A program made the position numbers and the translations under genes. The notes below the pieces were generated by a model. That model was not told where the DNA came from. It saw only the letters and a list, made by a program, of their open reading frames with translations, and ran no database searches. A stretch of DNA of 64,000 bases from Crotalaria pallida (lineage: Eukaryota > Streptophyta > Magnoliopsida > Fabales > Fabaceae), in contig CM075652.1 in NCBI GenBank assembly GCA_037953625.1, positions 50,771,501 to 50,835,500 on the forward strand. The letters are read 5' to 3'. Shown here one piece after another: positions 44,471 through 57,923 of this stretch. Every line of letters starts with the position of its first letter. Positions within the stretch are counted from its first letter, which is position 1.

Positions 44471-47400
44471 GCCGAATGGCCACATGCTCAACCAAGCCAC
44501 TAAGCTCACTTGCATGGTTGCCAAGTAGCACACCTTAGTCAAACCATGACATCATCACCATGACATAAGCATGACCTAGAAAAGAAGAAAATGAAGAAAA
44601 TAGGAAAGGAAGAGGAAGGTGGTCGTGGGGGGCCTTGAGGCAAAACTTGGTCTCCAAGTTTATGCCTTAATCCCTAAGTATTGCAAATATACCCTCCATG
44701 CAAACCCTTCTTGGCAATTAAGAAAAAGTGGAAGAGAATAAGAAAAGGGACCAAAACCGTATGAAGAGTGAGTGAGTTGTTTCCATTCTTCATTCTCACC
44801 TCTTCATCACTTCTTCTTTCTCTCATTCACACCAACACAAACTACACCAACACACACACCCATCAACACACCAAACCGTGAGGAAGAGAAGGAATTTCTC
44901 TTCATTCCTTCATCAAACACAAACTCCATTTCATTTCTTTCCAAAGCCAAACACATAATACCAAGAGAATCATCAAACTCTTGGTGAAGAAAGTGAGAGA
45001 GAGTGAGACCGAATTGAGGGAGGAGGAGACCCAAACCTCAACACCTTGGAATCTTCATGATCTAAGCTAGATCAAGCCAAATTAGTGAAGAGGAGGAGAA
45101 GACCATGGACCTTAGAGGATGAGTGAGTGAGCCGTGAGGAAGAGGAAAGAAAACCAAAGATTTTGGACTTGAATTCTTAAAAAGTTTTAACTATGTAAGG
45201 ATTTGTTTTACAATCTTAAAAGCTTAAAACCTTTTTCTTTGATTCTTGTTCTTTTTTTCATTTATTCTTTCCTTACTTTGATTTTTGCTTGAAAAAGTAT
45301 GGTGCATGTTATTTTCTAAGCTTGATTCTAAAAAGTTTTGTTAAGAGTATGTTTCTTCATGACCTTGAGTTTTCTCTTTGACCTCTTGAAAATGTTTTTG
45401 GAAATAACTTGATTCTAAGATTCCACAAAAGGATTTCTCAAAAGATCTAGTGTTGTGTTTGCATGCATGTTAAGATCCTTGAAAAATGATTGATTTTCTT
45501 GGTGATTTTCTTTGTGAGGGGCCACGGTTTTGTTGAGAACCAAAGGCTACAAGCTTTATTAATTGTTTATAATATGTGCATGTTGATCTTGAAATATTTG
45601 AAGCTTGTTTTGGATGAGTCAAGATTCTAAGAAATTTTTTGAGAGAAATTAAGAATTGGTCACGGTTTTGATGTACTATGCATAAAAGCTTGATTTTTCT
45701 TTTATTGATCCTTTGCATGTTGTGATCTTGAGGTTTAATGGTGCTTTAAGTGAATAACATTTATGTGATGGTTGTGATCTTGATGTGTTGGTCACGGTTT
45801 GTACTTGACTCTTAGGGTAGAAGTTTTGATGTTGTATTTTAGTTATGTGTATGTGATTCCCATGAACTTTGAGATGATTTTATGTGTTTTAATGAAATAA
45901 AAACTTGTTTAGAAACCCATGTGTGCTCACGGTTTTATGATAGAAAATATGCTAGGATTATGTTTTTACTTACTTGATGAATTATGTGAAATTGTTATTG
46001 GATTTGGAGTTGTTATCTTTAAGTCTTGAATCATTGAAAAATATTTTTGGAAAACCCTAGTTAAGGTCATGATTTAGACCTAAGATCTTGAGCTAAATTT
46101 CTTTGAATGAATATGTGTTGACTTCATGAAACTATGTGTTGAATTGTGTGTATGAGTGTATTATTGATTTTCATAAAAATAAATGAATGGACAAACTTGT
46201 TGAATAAAAATGATGTTGTGCTGAAATAGTGATATGTGAGAGTTTCTAACTTTTATAAATGATCTTTATGTGTGTTCAATAATTCTGAAACTTTGTCACT
46301 GACTTAAGTATATTAAAATGAACTTCTCTGAATTTTTATATGATTTTTAGAATTGGTTTGTTAATTGAAATGGAGTCATTTTGGTGGAAACGGGTTCGGA
46401 AAAATAAGTTTTCAAGGAAAAACCTAAACCGAGCTTTCTGATCTAAACTACTCTAAATTGCTTGAAATTTTTATGGTAGCTCCTTAAACATGTCATGTGA
46501 CTTTCTGAGAAATTTGAGGTGATTTGGAGTTGGTTTAATATTTTTACCAATTGAGAAATAGTGAACCGATTGGTTCAGATTTTCCGGACCTAGTGATGAA
46601 TTAAATTAAAAAAGTCTAACTTTCACAACTCCAAATAATCTGAAATTTTTATGAGGGTATCTTGATTGTGTAAGGAAGATTTATACCAATTTTCATGCAA
46701 TTCGGAGTTGAAACACTGTTTTTAATAATGGCATTTTTGCCTCAGGTCAGCAACAGTTCCATCATGTTTTTTATGCAAAATCTGATTGGAAACCTAACTT
46801 AAGATTGTTCAAACGACTTGGAAATTTCATATGGTTAACTTTAACATATGATGGTATGTTATGGAGATTTTGAGAATTAAATAAGTTGATTGGATATAGT
46901 TTTAATTTTTATCTTTTGTGCTTTCCCGTAATTGAACAAGAGCTTTATTTAAATTTTTTTTACAGACATGAATTTTGTGCTTTGCTTTGTGACTTGGCTG
47001 GACTTGTATGATGGTCATTATGTTTTGAAGTAAGTGAATTAATGATTGCTTGATGATATGTTTAGACTATGCATGATTAAGTTTGCAAGATTGATTGTTT
47101 ACGGTGTTTCGGTCTAGGCTATTAGTTTGAAATTATGATCTGAGAATGTGCTATGTGCTACGTGCTAAATGATTTGTTTTAGTTGATTCATGTTAATTGA
47201 ACTTCTTTGTTTAAGTGTTTTTGGAAATTGTTTATTTGACAAAAGAAGTGAAGGAAAATGAGTTATTTGATAAATCACGATGTTATAATTGATCATTTAA
47301 AGTTCAGTGATTTTTGAAAAAGAATTTGATTATTTGAAGAAGTATTTGACTTATTGGTTGCTGCCTTATTTGATTTCATAAGTTTTATGTTTGAAAATAA

Positions 47401-48456
47401 ATTATTTCAAATGTTCATTTTAACATGGAGTATTAAGGAGATTAAATAATGATTTTTCGGTGTTTTCGAATCTCGGTTGTGGTTGTCCGGAATGGACCAG
47501 CAACCAATTTGTTTTATTTAAAGTGTTTGTATTAGTATGATTCGGTTGTATGTGCTTATATGTTTCATTACTTTATTTGGTTGAGAAATTATTGATCAAA
47601 ATGTTTATTAAATTGTTTTCAAGATGCTTAGCTTGTTTCTGGATTTAAATTGGTTTTGAATAATGAAAAATGAACTTGGGACTTAGCATGTGATGCTGTC
47701 CAGAATTTTTATAAGATGTATTTCTTGTTTTGAAATGTTTTCAAAACGAATTGAAGTAGAGTTTTTAATATAAGATAAAGTTGGATTTTGATTTGAGAAA
47801 ATCTTTACGTTTTACGGTTGTCCGACAAGAAGTGAAAAGAGTTTTCAAAAACACGTTTTGATTTCCGAGTATGACGATTAGTTAGATAGACTAGTAACGT
47901 TAGTATCTCCTATCTAGTACAAGGTGCGTATAAATCGAGAACCTTGAGCAGCTGACAGTTGAGAGGACCCGCAACGATTTCGGACGAGGTATTTGCTGGA
48001 GTTGAGGTGAGAGAGAAGCTTCCCTAAGACACCGTGGTATTTAGGTGATCTATTAGGACACTCCGTACTCTCTCAAAGTCGGAGTAAAGGTCTATCGAAG
48101 CTAGTAGTATACCCGATAAATTGTGTGATTGCTTGTATCGAGGTATACGAAGACTCAGACCTATACCATTGCATGGTATTGATTGACTAATATGCTTGTG
48201 TATGTTGAGATATAATGTTGTTTATATTATCATTGCATGTGCATATTGCATCATCCCGCGTTATAAGATAAGAATAGAAAGACATAGAAAAACTATAAGA
48301 AATCCCCCAACGACTCGAGCGAAACTCCGTGGAACGCGTGATGGCACCGGATGATGCAGATGCGCCGAATGTGTGAATCGAGCTGATGTTGTGACAACGA
48401 TGAGGTCTTCAAGTATGGATACAACGGATGTTGAACTCTATAAAGAGTATATCTAT

Positions 48457-48994
48457 GTGGTCGTAGCCACTTACTGAGAGTGTTTCAACATGGTCGTAGC
48501 CATGTGTTGAGAGAGAGTTTCCACATGGTCGTAGCCATGTGTTGAGATTATTTCCATATGGTCGTAGCCATATGTTGAGATAGCCTCCATATGGTCGTAG
48601 CCATATGTTGAGAGCGAGTTGAGATAGGTCGGAGCCTATCTATCAATGATTAATGGATATCCCGCATATGGTCGGAGCCATATGCCGATGGTGATTCTGA
48701 GTGGGTCGTAGCCCGTCAGAATAATGATTGAAATTCCGACTATAGTTGTAGCTATATGTCGATGGTGATTCTGAATGGGTCGTGGCCCGTCAGAGAGATT
48801 GTGGATATCCTGCATATGGTCGGAGCCATATGCCGAGAATGATTCTGAGTGGGTCGGAGCCCTTCAGAATAGTTGTTGATGTTCTGCATATGGTCGGAGC
48901 CATATGCCGAGAATGATTCAGGATGGGTCGGAGCCCGTCAAATATAGTAGTCGAGTCCCATCAGAAGCAACCCGCATATGGTTGGTGCTATATG
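48457..48994 (+). other. Array of ~15 small hairpins with conserved loop and covarying stems
   Basis: Units of the form stem-TCGTAG/TCGGAG-stem: GTGG/CCAC, ACATGG/CCATGT, ATATGG/CCATAT, ATAGG/CCTAT, CATATGG/CCATATG, GATGGG/CCCGTC and TATAG/CTATA (loop TTGTAG). The loop stays nearly constant while stem bases change on both sides in a compensating way, the signature expected of conserved RNA or DNA secondary structure. Units are linked by loosely related spacers such as TTGAGA and GATTCTGA. Confidence 0.8.
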
Positions 48995-50422
48995 ACGGAG
49001 GAGACTTAGGATGGGTCGACAGCAGGACAAATCGAATAGAACCTTTTCGTTCTAAAACCCTTACCCGAAGTAGTGGAGAGGAAGATACGGTGTTTACCTG
49101 CGTGGTAATCACTTGATGATTGGGATAGGGGAAGGAAATGACGGTGACTCGTCAAGAAGCTTGAAGAGGAGTTTGTCTAGGCGGGAAAAGCTACAGGGGG
49201 CCTGGGTTGACCATCCCAGGTAGGGGTGAGTAGTCCAGTGTCGTAGTTGAAGTACTGCATGATCACTAGACAGATGACTGTCGCCCCTTGACTAAATCAG
49301 GATCAGAAGAGGGATGCTTGAACTCGGTGGAGGTTGACGCCCCTTTGTCATGACATTATTTTCTCGGGCATTTTATGTTATATTTTGGCGTAGTCTCCTG
49401 AAGCCGGAGTGGTAGAGATCCTGTACTTCTGATTGCTTCCGACTAGGTGGATGGATTCGAGGAGATGTAAACCTGAACCTTAAACCCTAAAGCTTGAATT
49501 CTGATACGATTGACTTGTGATATGTGAGCTATGAGACTTCGGCTTTGAGAAAGCGATACGATAAGAGATTCGACTTTGCGAGATAAGATGTTTAAGAGAT
49601 ACGATTGTGTGAGGCAGATTAATTAAGAGAATTCCCCAATGAAAAGATAAAGAGTTAGTTAATTGCGACGATTGCATCGCATCCTCGTGCATCCTGCATA
49701 CTTATCTGTTGTATTGTTGTGTTGTGAACGTGTATCGTTGTGTGTTTTTATTGTCTTAATATTTTGCCTATCGTAAACCCACACCGTCGACGATACGTCG
49801 TTCGGAATGCTTACTCTCTCTGTCTTTCCCCCTTCCCTGTGGACTTCCGCGATGATGTCCACAGGTGACAGAGTAAGTAGATTTCCTTGAGAGTCGGTGC
49901 TTCAAGCGTTGGGCTACGAAGACACGACCGTGATGGAGTCTCAAAGAAGAAGAAGGCTCAGCTCGACTCGAGGATTCAATGGTGGATGATTCAACTTGCT
50001 GAGGAGCATCACGTTAGCGGAAGCCTGCTATTACAGTGTCTATGTCCAAGTATTGTACTCCCTTACCAGGTACTTAGACATCATTAGCTGTATCCACATG
50101 TGCACCCGAAAGATGTTTTATAAAGCTGGACAATCAATATTAAGTTTTCCGGTTAGACATAAATGAGATGGGCTTTCTAAATGTGATTGTGAAAACGAGT
50201 TTCAAAGTGCGATGTTTCGTAACATCTCGGTTTGGAGCTTGAAGTATAACATGAGATATGAGAACCCAACTTATGTTGCAAATTATTTGACGAAAGATTT
50301 TGGAACTTGGAGATTCTCATATCCATGTCATGTTTCAAAAAAAAAAAAAATTGGCCCAAATTTTCACCATATTAATTAAAGAAATTATATTTTCAAGTTG
50401 TCAAATCGGGGTGTTACATTTG

Positions 50423-50434
50423 TGGTATCAGAGC
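50423..50434 (+). promoter_or_regulatory. Primer-binding site of long-LTR element
   Basis: TGGTATCAGAGC, four bases after the LTR end; complementary to initiator methionine tRNA. Confidence 0.88.
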
Positions 50435-52223
50435 AATGGTTGTCCTAAGTAGCCTGTTATATGGGCTTACATGCTTTGTTTGTGTGTATTTGTTTGTGTG
50501 TTAGTGTTAGAATCTCGATGAGTGAGAATAGAAGTATGAAGTAACGCGCGTGTTCACACCATGTCTATCGTCCTGTCCCAATCGTTCTGTTTCTATCATC
50601 TCTGGAGTGCGTCGGGAGTTTGTCTACAGTGAGTGCAAAGAACCGAGACTAGTGTCATCGTGAGACTTTGTTCTGTGTGACCCAAACTTTCTCTTGTTTG
50701 TTGAAGCCCTCTTTGTTGAGAACCCCTTCTGTTGCAATAACTTTTGAAATCCTGACCTGAAGCTTCTTTTGATACAAACCCATTTCTTGTGATCATGGCC
50801 AATGTCCTTGGCGACCTGGCATGACTTTCGAAAATGACCCTGTTCTGTCAAGCAACTTGACAAGACCGTGATTGCTGATGAACCCAAAGTTTCATATCCC
50901 AAACTTTAACAAAACAATTTTCTTCTTCAGAAACTTTGTGACAATCTTCGACCTTGACATCTTATGCCAATCAAGTAGATATTTCCCGATTTTGAGGGGA
51001 ACAGTGAAGGTGTTACTAAGGAAGAGTTATGATGGTTGAGGGATAAGTGAGTGTGAGCGAAGGTGATGTATTAGGAACAAAGTAGGGTAAGAGTACCCCT
51101 TTGAGCCATAAGTGTAATAGAGGAATGACCGGAGGAATTAAAACCAAGAAGTCTGATAGCAGCTTACCCTGAGTAATAGCGTGGGTAGTGTTAAGATGGT
51201 GGATATCTAAAACAAGTCTGAAGGATTTAGGGTTAGAGAAGCTCTAATTGGAGTAGGTGAATGATTGGAGTGGATGTGAACTTAGGATAGGACCATGAGA
51301 TTGAGTAAATGGGGTGGTAAAATTACGGATAGAACCCTTAAGAGACGATTAGAATTGGGTTAGATGACTAAGATTTGACATTTTGATGGACATAGGTGAT
51401 CGTAAGCTGTGGAATTAAGGGCGTCATTAGGTGTTAAGATCGTTGATCTAAAGGATGAATCCCGGAGTTGGAGAGTTTTTGATAGTTTAGAACCCGAAGG
51501 TAAGCCATAAAGAGTGGAAAGAGGTTTAGAAGGCATAAGTTATTTAGGATAAGGAGTAAGATGATGCATATTTCCTTAAGAATTTAGTGGTTGTTAAGGA
51601 AAGGAAGGGATAATAGTTACCATAGTAATTCGATGAGGGAGAAAATTTGGTTTACTCAGTAGCATTTAAGGTGATATTCGGATAGGCTTGAACAAAGTGA
51701 AGGGAAGTTTTGGTAAGATAAACTAGAATTGATGAATGTTGGGAATTTTATGGTTTTAGTCTCTGTCAAATGCTATTGTATGGATGTGGTGTATAGGAAT
51801 ATGATGTATCAAAGTTGGGGAGTAGACGAAGAATTTTAAGGTTTATAATAACCCGCCTATGTTTAAGTAGATGAGGAGAGTCAAGTTAATAGAGAAAGAC
51901 CATGAGAAGAATAGCAGTACCCTTGTAGGGATTGGCATAAGCATGTTATTCTTCCTAAATGTGTTTCAAAATCTTTGAACCCTTAAACTTTGTAGACCAA
52001 ACTGAACCGTTAATATTCCATTGTATCCGATAATGGAATGACCCAAAGGATTGCTTTTGAAAGTAATCAATTTGACTTACTCCCAAGGACCACCAGAGAA
52101 GGATACATAATTGACGACTCGAGGGCGGCGACTATTGTTAAAGGCTAAAGGAATCGCTTGCAGGAATTCGACATCCGTGGATCGTGAAGTCCAGCGTAGC
52201 ATTTCTCGAGGACGAGAAATATT
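50435..52223 (+). other. Short non-coding interior of long-LTR element
   Basis: Only about 1.8 kb separates the two LTRs. No Gag, RT or integrase motif is visible in any frame. Phrases near 52190-52220 (TTTCTCGAGGACGAGAAA) resemble the very end of Tekay-type pol genes, so the interior may be a deletion derivative. The element is non-autonomous. Confidence 0.6.
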
Positions 52224-52237
52224 TAAGTTGGGGAGAG
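52224..52237 (+). promoter_or_regulatory. Polypurine tract of long-LTR element
   Basis: TAAGTTGGGGAGAG directly before the second LTR. Confidence 0.75.
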
Positions 52238-55200
52238 TGTGACATCCCCTATTTTCCTAACGACGATAAATAAGTTTTCACCAAAGAAGAATTTTGAAAT
52301 GTTGTTTTACAAAGGATTTTAATGAGTGTTTTATTCGACTACGTAATCGGTTGTTGATTTTATGGTATTTTGGTAAACAAAAGATTTTTATAGAATCCAA
52401 GCAAATGATTTTATTGAGTATGGAATAATTTTATTATTTGTGATTTCATTTGAGAAATGAATCTCTTTGTGAATTTTTATGGACTTAACCTAGTTAATTA
52501 AAGAATTGATTTAAAAAGAGTTTTGAGTTCATGATGAGTTCTTATGTTTGAAATTCGGATTGCTTATATGTGTGACCTTGTATGCTTGATTGATTGTGGT
52601 TGATTAAGATTTTGTTTTCTTAATCGGTTCTATGATTTTATGGTTCAAGATGGAAATTATTTTTCTAAGTTTCAAGAAATCAAGTCCAATTACCTTTAGA
52701 AACCCTAATTGATGCCCTAACCGTGGATAAAACCCTAATCGAGCTCTTAATCCTTGATTGAGTGCTTAATTATTTCTTGAAACCCTAAACCCTCAAGATT
52801 AGTGAGCTGATCCAAGATTAGTTTTCCATAATCCCATGATTAAGTTTTTGATTAACACCTTAATCCTTGATTAAGCCCTAATTACTAAGGATTAGTGGAT
52901 TAAACCAAGATTAATTAACCTAATCCTACCCTAATTATGATTAGCACCCTAATTAGTGCCTTAAACCTAATTAAGCTAATCCACCCCACCTTAATCACTC
53001 TATGGCCGAATGGCCACATGCTCAACCAAGCCACTAAGCTCACTTGCATGGTTGCCAAGTAGCACACCTTAGTCAAACCATGACATCATCACCATGACAT
53101 AAGCATGACCTAGAAAAGAAGAAAATGAAGAAAATAGGAAAGGAAGAGGAAGGTGGCCGTGAGGGGCCTTGAGGCAAAACTTGGTCTCCAAGTTTATGCC
53201 TTAATCCCTAAGTATTGCAAATATACCCTCCATGCAAACCCTTCTTGTCAGTTAAGAAAAAGTGGAAGAGAATAAGAAAAGGGACCAAAACCGTATGAAG
53301 AGTGAGTGAGTTGTTTCCATTCTTCATTCTCACCTCTTCATCACTTCTTCTTTCTCTCATTCACACCAACACAAACTACACCAACACACACACCCATCAA
53401 CACACCAAACCGTGAGGAAGAGAAGGAATTTCTCTTCATTCCTTCATCAAACACAAACTCCATTTCATTTCTTTCCAAAGCCAAACACATAATACCAAGA
53501 GAATCATCAAACTCTTGGTGAAGAAAGTGAGAGAGAGTGAGACCGAATTGAGGGAGGAGGAGACCCAAACCTCAACACCTTGGAATCTTCATGATCTAAG
53601 ATAGATCAAGCCAAATTAGTGAAGAGGAGGAGAAGAAACCATGGACCTTAGAGGATGAGTGAGTGAGCCGTGAGGAAGAGGAAAGAAAACCAAAGATTTT
53701 GGACTTGAATTCTTAAAAAGTTTTAACTAAGTAAGGATTTGTTTTACAATCTTAAAAGCTTAAAACCTTTTTCTTTGATTCTTGTTCTTTTTTTCATTTA
53801 TTCTTTCCTTACTTTGATTTTTGCTTGAAAAAGTACGGTGCATGTTATTTTCTAAGCTTGATTCTAAAAAGTTTTGTTAAGAGCATGTTTCTTCATGACC
53901 TTGAGTTTTCTCTTTGACCTCTTGAAAATGTTTTTGGAAATAACTTGATTCTAAGATTCCACAAAAGGATTTCTCAAAAGATCTAGTGTTGTGTTTGCAT
54001 GCATGTTAAGATCCTTGAAAAATGATTGATTTTCTTGGTTATTTTCTTTGTGAGGGGCCACGGTTTTGTTGAGAACCAAAGGCTACAAGCTTTATTAATT
54101 GTTTATAATATGTGCATGTTGATCTTGAAATATTTGAAGCTTGTTTTGGATGAGTCAAGATTCTAAGAAATTTTTTGAGAGGAATTAAGAATTGGTCACG
54201 GTTTTGATGTACTATGCATAAAAGCTTGATTTTTCTTTGATTGATCCTTTGCATGTTGTGATCTTGAGGTTTAATGGTGCTTTAAGTGAATAACATTTAT
54301 GTGATGGTTGTGATCTTGATGTGTTGGTCACGGTTTGTACTTGATTCTTAGGGTAGAAGTTTTGATGTTGTATTTTGGTTATGTGTATGTGATTCCCATT
54401 AACTTTGAGATGATTTTATGTGTTTTAATGAAATAAAAACTTGTTTAGAAACCCATGTGTGCTCACGGTTTTATGTTAGAAAATATGCTAGGATTATGTT
54501 TTTACTTACTTGATGAATTATGTGAAATTGTTATTGGATTTGGAGTTGTTATCTTTAAGTCTTGAATCATTGAAAAATATTTTTGGAAAACCCTAGTTAA
54601 GGTCATGATTTAGACCTAAGATCTTGAGCTAAATTACTTTGAATGAATATGTGTTGACTTCATGAAACTATGTGTTGAATTGTGTGTATGAGTGTATTAT
54701 TGATTTTCATAAAAATAAATGAATGAACAAACTTGTTGAATAAAAATGATGTTGTGCTGAAATAGTGATATGTGAGAGTTTCTAACTTTGATAAATGATC
54801 TTTATGTGTGTTCAATAATTCTGAAACTTTGTCACTGACTTAAGTATATTAAAATGAACTTCTCTGAATTTTTATATGATTTTTAGAATTGGTTTGTTAA
54901 TTGAAATGGAGTCATTTTGGTGGAAACGGGTTCGGAAAAATAAGTTTTCAAGGAAAAACCTAAACCGATATTTCTGACCTAAACTACTCTAAATTGCTTG
55001 AAATTTTTATGGTAGCTCCTTAAACATGTCATGTGACTTTTTGAGAAATTTGAGGTGATTTGGAGTTGGTTTAATATTTTTACCAATTGAGAAACAGTGA
55101 ACCGATTGGTTCAGATTTTCCGGACCTAGTGATGAATTAAATTAAAAAAGTATAACTTGCACAACTCCAAATAATCTGAAATTTTTATGAGATGATCTTG

Positions 55201-56088
55201 ATTGTGTAAGGAAGATGTATACCGATTTTCATGCAATTCGGAGTTGAAACACTATTTTTAATAATGGAATTTTGGCCTCAGGTCAGCAACAGTTCCATCA
55301 TGCTTTTTATGCAAACTCTGATTGGAAACCTAACTTAAGATTGTTCAAACGACTTGGAAATTTTATATGGTTAACTTTAACATATGATGGTATGTTATGG
55401 AGATTTTGAGAATTAAATAAGTTGATTGGATATAGTTTTAAATTTTATCTTTTGTGCTTTCCCGTAATTGAGTAAGAGCTTTATTTAAATGTTTTTGACA
55501 GACATGAATTTTGTGCTTTGCTTTGTGACTTGGCTGGACTTGTATGATGGTCATTATGTTTTGAAGTAAGTGAATGAATTATTGCTTGATGATATGTTTA
55601 GACTATGCATGATTAAGTTTGCAAGATTGATTGTTTACGGTGTTTCGTCTAGGCTATTAGTTTGAAATTATGATCTGAGAATGTGCTATGTGCTACGTGC
55701 TAAATGATTTGTTTTAGTTGATTCATGTTAATTGAACTTCTTTGTTTAAGTGTTTTTGGAAATTGTTTATTTGACAAAAGAAGTGAAGGAAAATGAGTTA
55801 TTTGATAAATCACGATGTTATAATTGATCATTTAAAGTTCAGTGATTTTTGAAAAAGAATTTGATTATTTGAAGAAGTATTTGACTTATTGGTTGCTGAC
55901 TTATTTGATTTCATAAGTGTTATGTTTGAAAATAAATTATTTCAAATGTTCATTTTAACATGGAGTATTAAGGAGATTAAATAATGATTTTTCGGTGTTT
56001 TCGAACCTCGGTTGTGGTTGTCCGGAATGGACATGCAACCAATTTGTTTTATTTAAAGTGTTTGTATGAGTATGATTCGGTTGTATGT
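52238..56088 (+). repeat. 3' LTR of long-LTR element, truncated by a later insertion
   Basis: Colinear with 43704-47555 with few differences. At 56088 (after CGGTTGTATG) it is replaced by the start of another LTR. The remaining part should lie beyond the nested insertions, outside the window. Confidence 0.85.
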
Positions 56089-56369
56089 GTAACATCCCTA
56101 ATTTAATTTCCAAGTTTAATTAGGATATTAGTAGACTTAAGAGGTGAAGAATGGTAGGAAGAACCAAGTGATAGATATTAGAACCAAGAATAGCTAGAGA
56201 ATAGTTAAAGTTTCTAAATAGGGAGAAAAATTAGGATTTAAATATTTAGAGCTCAAAACCCAAAACCCACCGTTGGATGTTAAGGTTAGTGTCTTAGGAA
56301 GCTTGTCTCAAAATTTGAGCAAGATCTAACGGTTAACGAAGAAGTTATGACCATTTGAAGTGTGGAAGG
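56089..56369 (+). mobile_element. Start of another LTR (gypsy-like), interrupted by Sirevirus
   Basis: TGTAACATCCCTAATTTAATTTCC is a typical gypsy LTR start and is absent at the same point of the other long LTR. After 281 bp it is broken by the Sirevirus LTR. Its phrases resemble the plus-strand sequence near 38830-38960 (for example AACGGTTAACGAAG and CTTGTCTCAAAATTTGAGC in the reverse sense), so it may be a relative of the middle solo LTR. Confidence 0.65.
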
Positions 56370-57145
56370 TGTTGGAAACCAACAAGCGGGCTAAGCAAAT
56401 ACTAGAGGGGGGGGTGAATAGTATTTTGAAGCACTAATACCAAATATTTCGATTGATAATTGAAGAATGGAGCTAACACTGAATTTTCTAGAATCAGACA
56501 CAAAAGACTCGAGTCTTTTGTGAAATACTCGAGTTTTTCAGTGATGAACAACTCGAGTCGTTTCTGAAATACTCGAGTTTTTGAGTTCTCAAAATACAGA
56601 AAATACTCAAATGCCCTCAATTGAGTTTTTGAGTCTCTCCAACGTTCATTTTTGCTGACTGGACAAAAATACTCGAGTCTTTTGGTAAATACTCGAGTCT
56701 TTTTGGTCGGTCACGAGTGAATTGGTGCACGAACAAGACTAACGGTCATAATTGCTGACCTGGCACAAATACTCGAGTTTTTCTATAAATACTCGAGTAT
56801 ATACTCGAGTCTTTATCAAAATACTCGAGTATTTTGATCAGACATGGGAAAAATTATTTTTCAATTTTATTTTTCCTCTCAAGAATTAATTTTTGGTCAA
56901 TCTCAACTTAATAAACATATAAAAATTTATTCCTAGAAGAGACTAACTATTTCTACCCACTCTCAACCACTCTCAACATAAATTAGAAATTTACAATTAA
57001 TATTTGATTGAGAATGATTGGGCACTTGTCTTCTTTTCTTGACTTCTTGTTGATGTTGATGTTGCAATATCTTCAAGGCATGATTTGTTAATTATTTTGT
57101 CATCATCAAAACATAATCCACATAATTAGGAGCATTGAATTCACA
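56370..57145 (-). repeat. 3' LTR (left) of Sirevirus
   Basis: In plus coordinates TGTTGGAAACC to TTCACA, about 776 bp; on the minus strand it starts TGTGAATTC after a polypurine tract. Its first 214 plus-strand bases match the other LTR, after which the two differ completely, so one has suffered a deletion or rearrangement. Confidence 0.8.
56507..56830 (-). repeat. ACTCGAGT paired palindromes in Sirevirus 3' LTR
   Basis: At least five pairs with 20-bp start spacing (first at 56507, last ending 56830), plus one extra close-packed copy around 56797-56805. Spacers are T/A-rich. Confidence 0.85.
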
Positions 57146-57540
57146 ATCTCCCCCTTTTTGGTGATGACAAAATAATTAACACTTGATCCATTTGTTAAGC
57201 TTGATCCACTTGGAGATGCAACTCCCCCTCACTATATGATACTTTTCACCTATCTAAAAATTCAGCTTGAGCAAGATGTTATGACAATTTAATTTTAGCA
57301 CCAAGCCTATGGTATTAGAGAATTTAACAATTATCAGAGTATATACCATAATTAGAGATTTTAGGTGCAACAATATCAAGACAAGACAAGTGTAATATCT
57401 CTCCCCCTTTTTGTCATACGCCAAAAAGATGTAACAATTTAGAAAAAGATCAAGGGAGGAGAGGTGCAGAATCGGAAAACCCCATAACCAACTATGCAAA
57501 AAAAATAGACTTAATAATAAATATAAAGAGCTCCCCCTGA
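57146..57540 (-). promoter_or_regulatory. Multiple polypurine tracts of Sirevirus
   Basis: On the minus strand, AAAAAGGGGGAGAT abuts the LTR (57146-57160). Further tracts with GGGGGAG lie near 57222, 57402-57414 and 57532. Repeated polypurine tracts upstream of the 3' LTR are a known Sirevirus trait. Confidence 0.8.
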
Positions 57541-57923
57541 AGCTTTGCACAAACATCATAATGAAAACCAAATTCATTAACATAAAAACATCGTAAAAGG
57601 TCCAAATCAAAGGTGCAATAATAAACCCAAAGTCTCAAAACACCAAGTTCTCAAAATACAGAAAATGTAACAAAGACCAATATGATAAAAACAGAATGAA
57701 AACTAAGATAAAATCCAAAGGTCAACATCATCAAAACATCGAAGGAGCTGGAGCATCTGGAGGAGAATAAAATCGAGAGAAGAGTTTAGAGGATGAAAAA
57801 CTAGTAAGATTTGACAAAACTTTGAGGAAAATCTGAGTTTTGAGGAGAAAGATATGAGAAAACCGAGAGAGAAGAGGGTCGCAAAAAACTTGAGTCTGAG
57901 AGTATATATAAACAGTTCAAAAT

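Larger units (their letters stand above)
43704..50418 (+). repeat. 5' LTR (6.7 kb) of long-LTR element
   Basis: Begins TGTGACATCCCC and ends GGGGTGTTACA, four bases before an initiator-tRNA-Met primer site. The same sequence from 52238 onward is the second LTR. At about 6.7 kb it is exceptionally long for an LTR; I see no TG...CA insertion inside that would inflate it, but a cryptic nested element cannot be excluded. It contains an interrupted-palindrome array (44212-44470) and a hairpin array (48457-48994). The short frames around 44772-45034 recur in the other LTR only because it is a copy. Confidence 0.8.

Noticed and set aside
44772..45034. Frames of 71 and 75 codons conserved at 53306-53568
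   Set aside because: Identity is due to LTR duplication, both strands are open at once, and no domain is visible.
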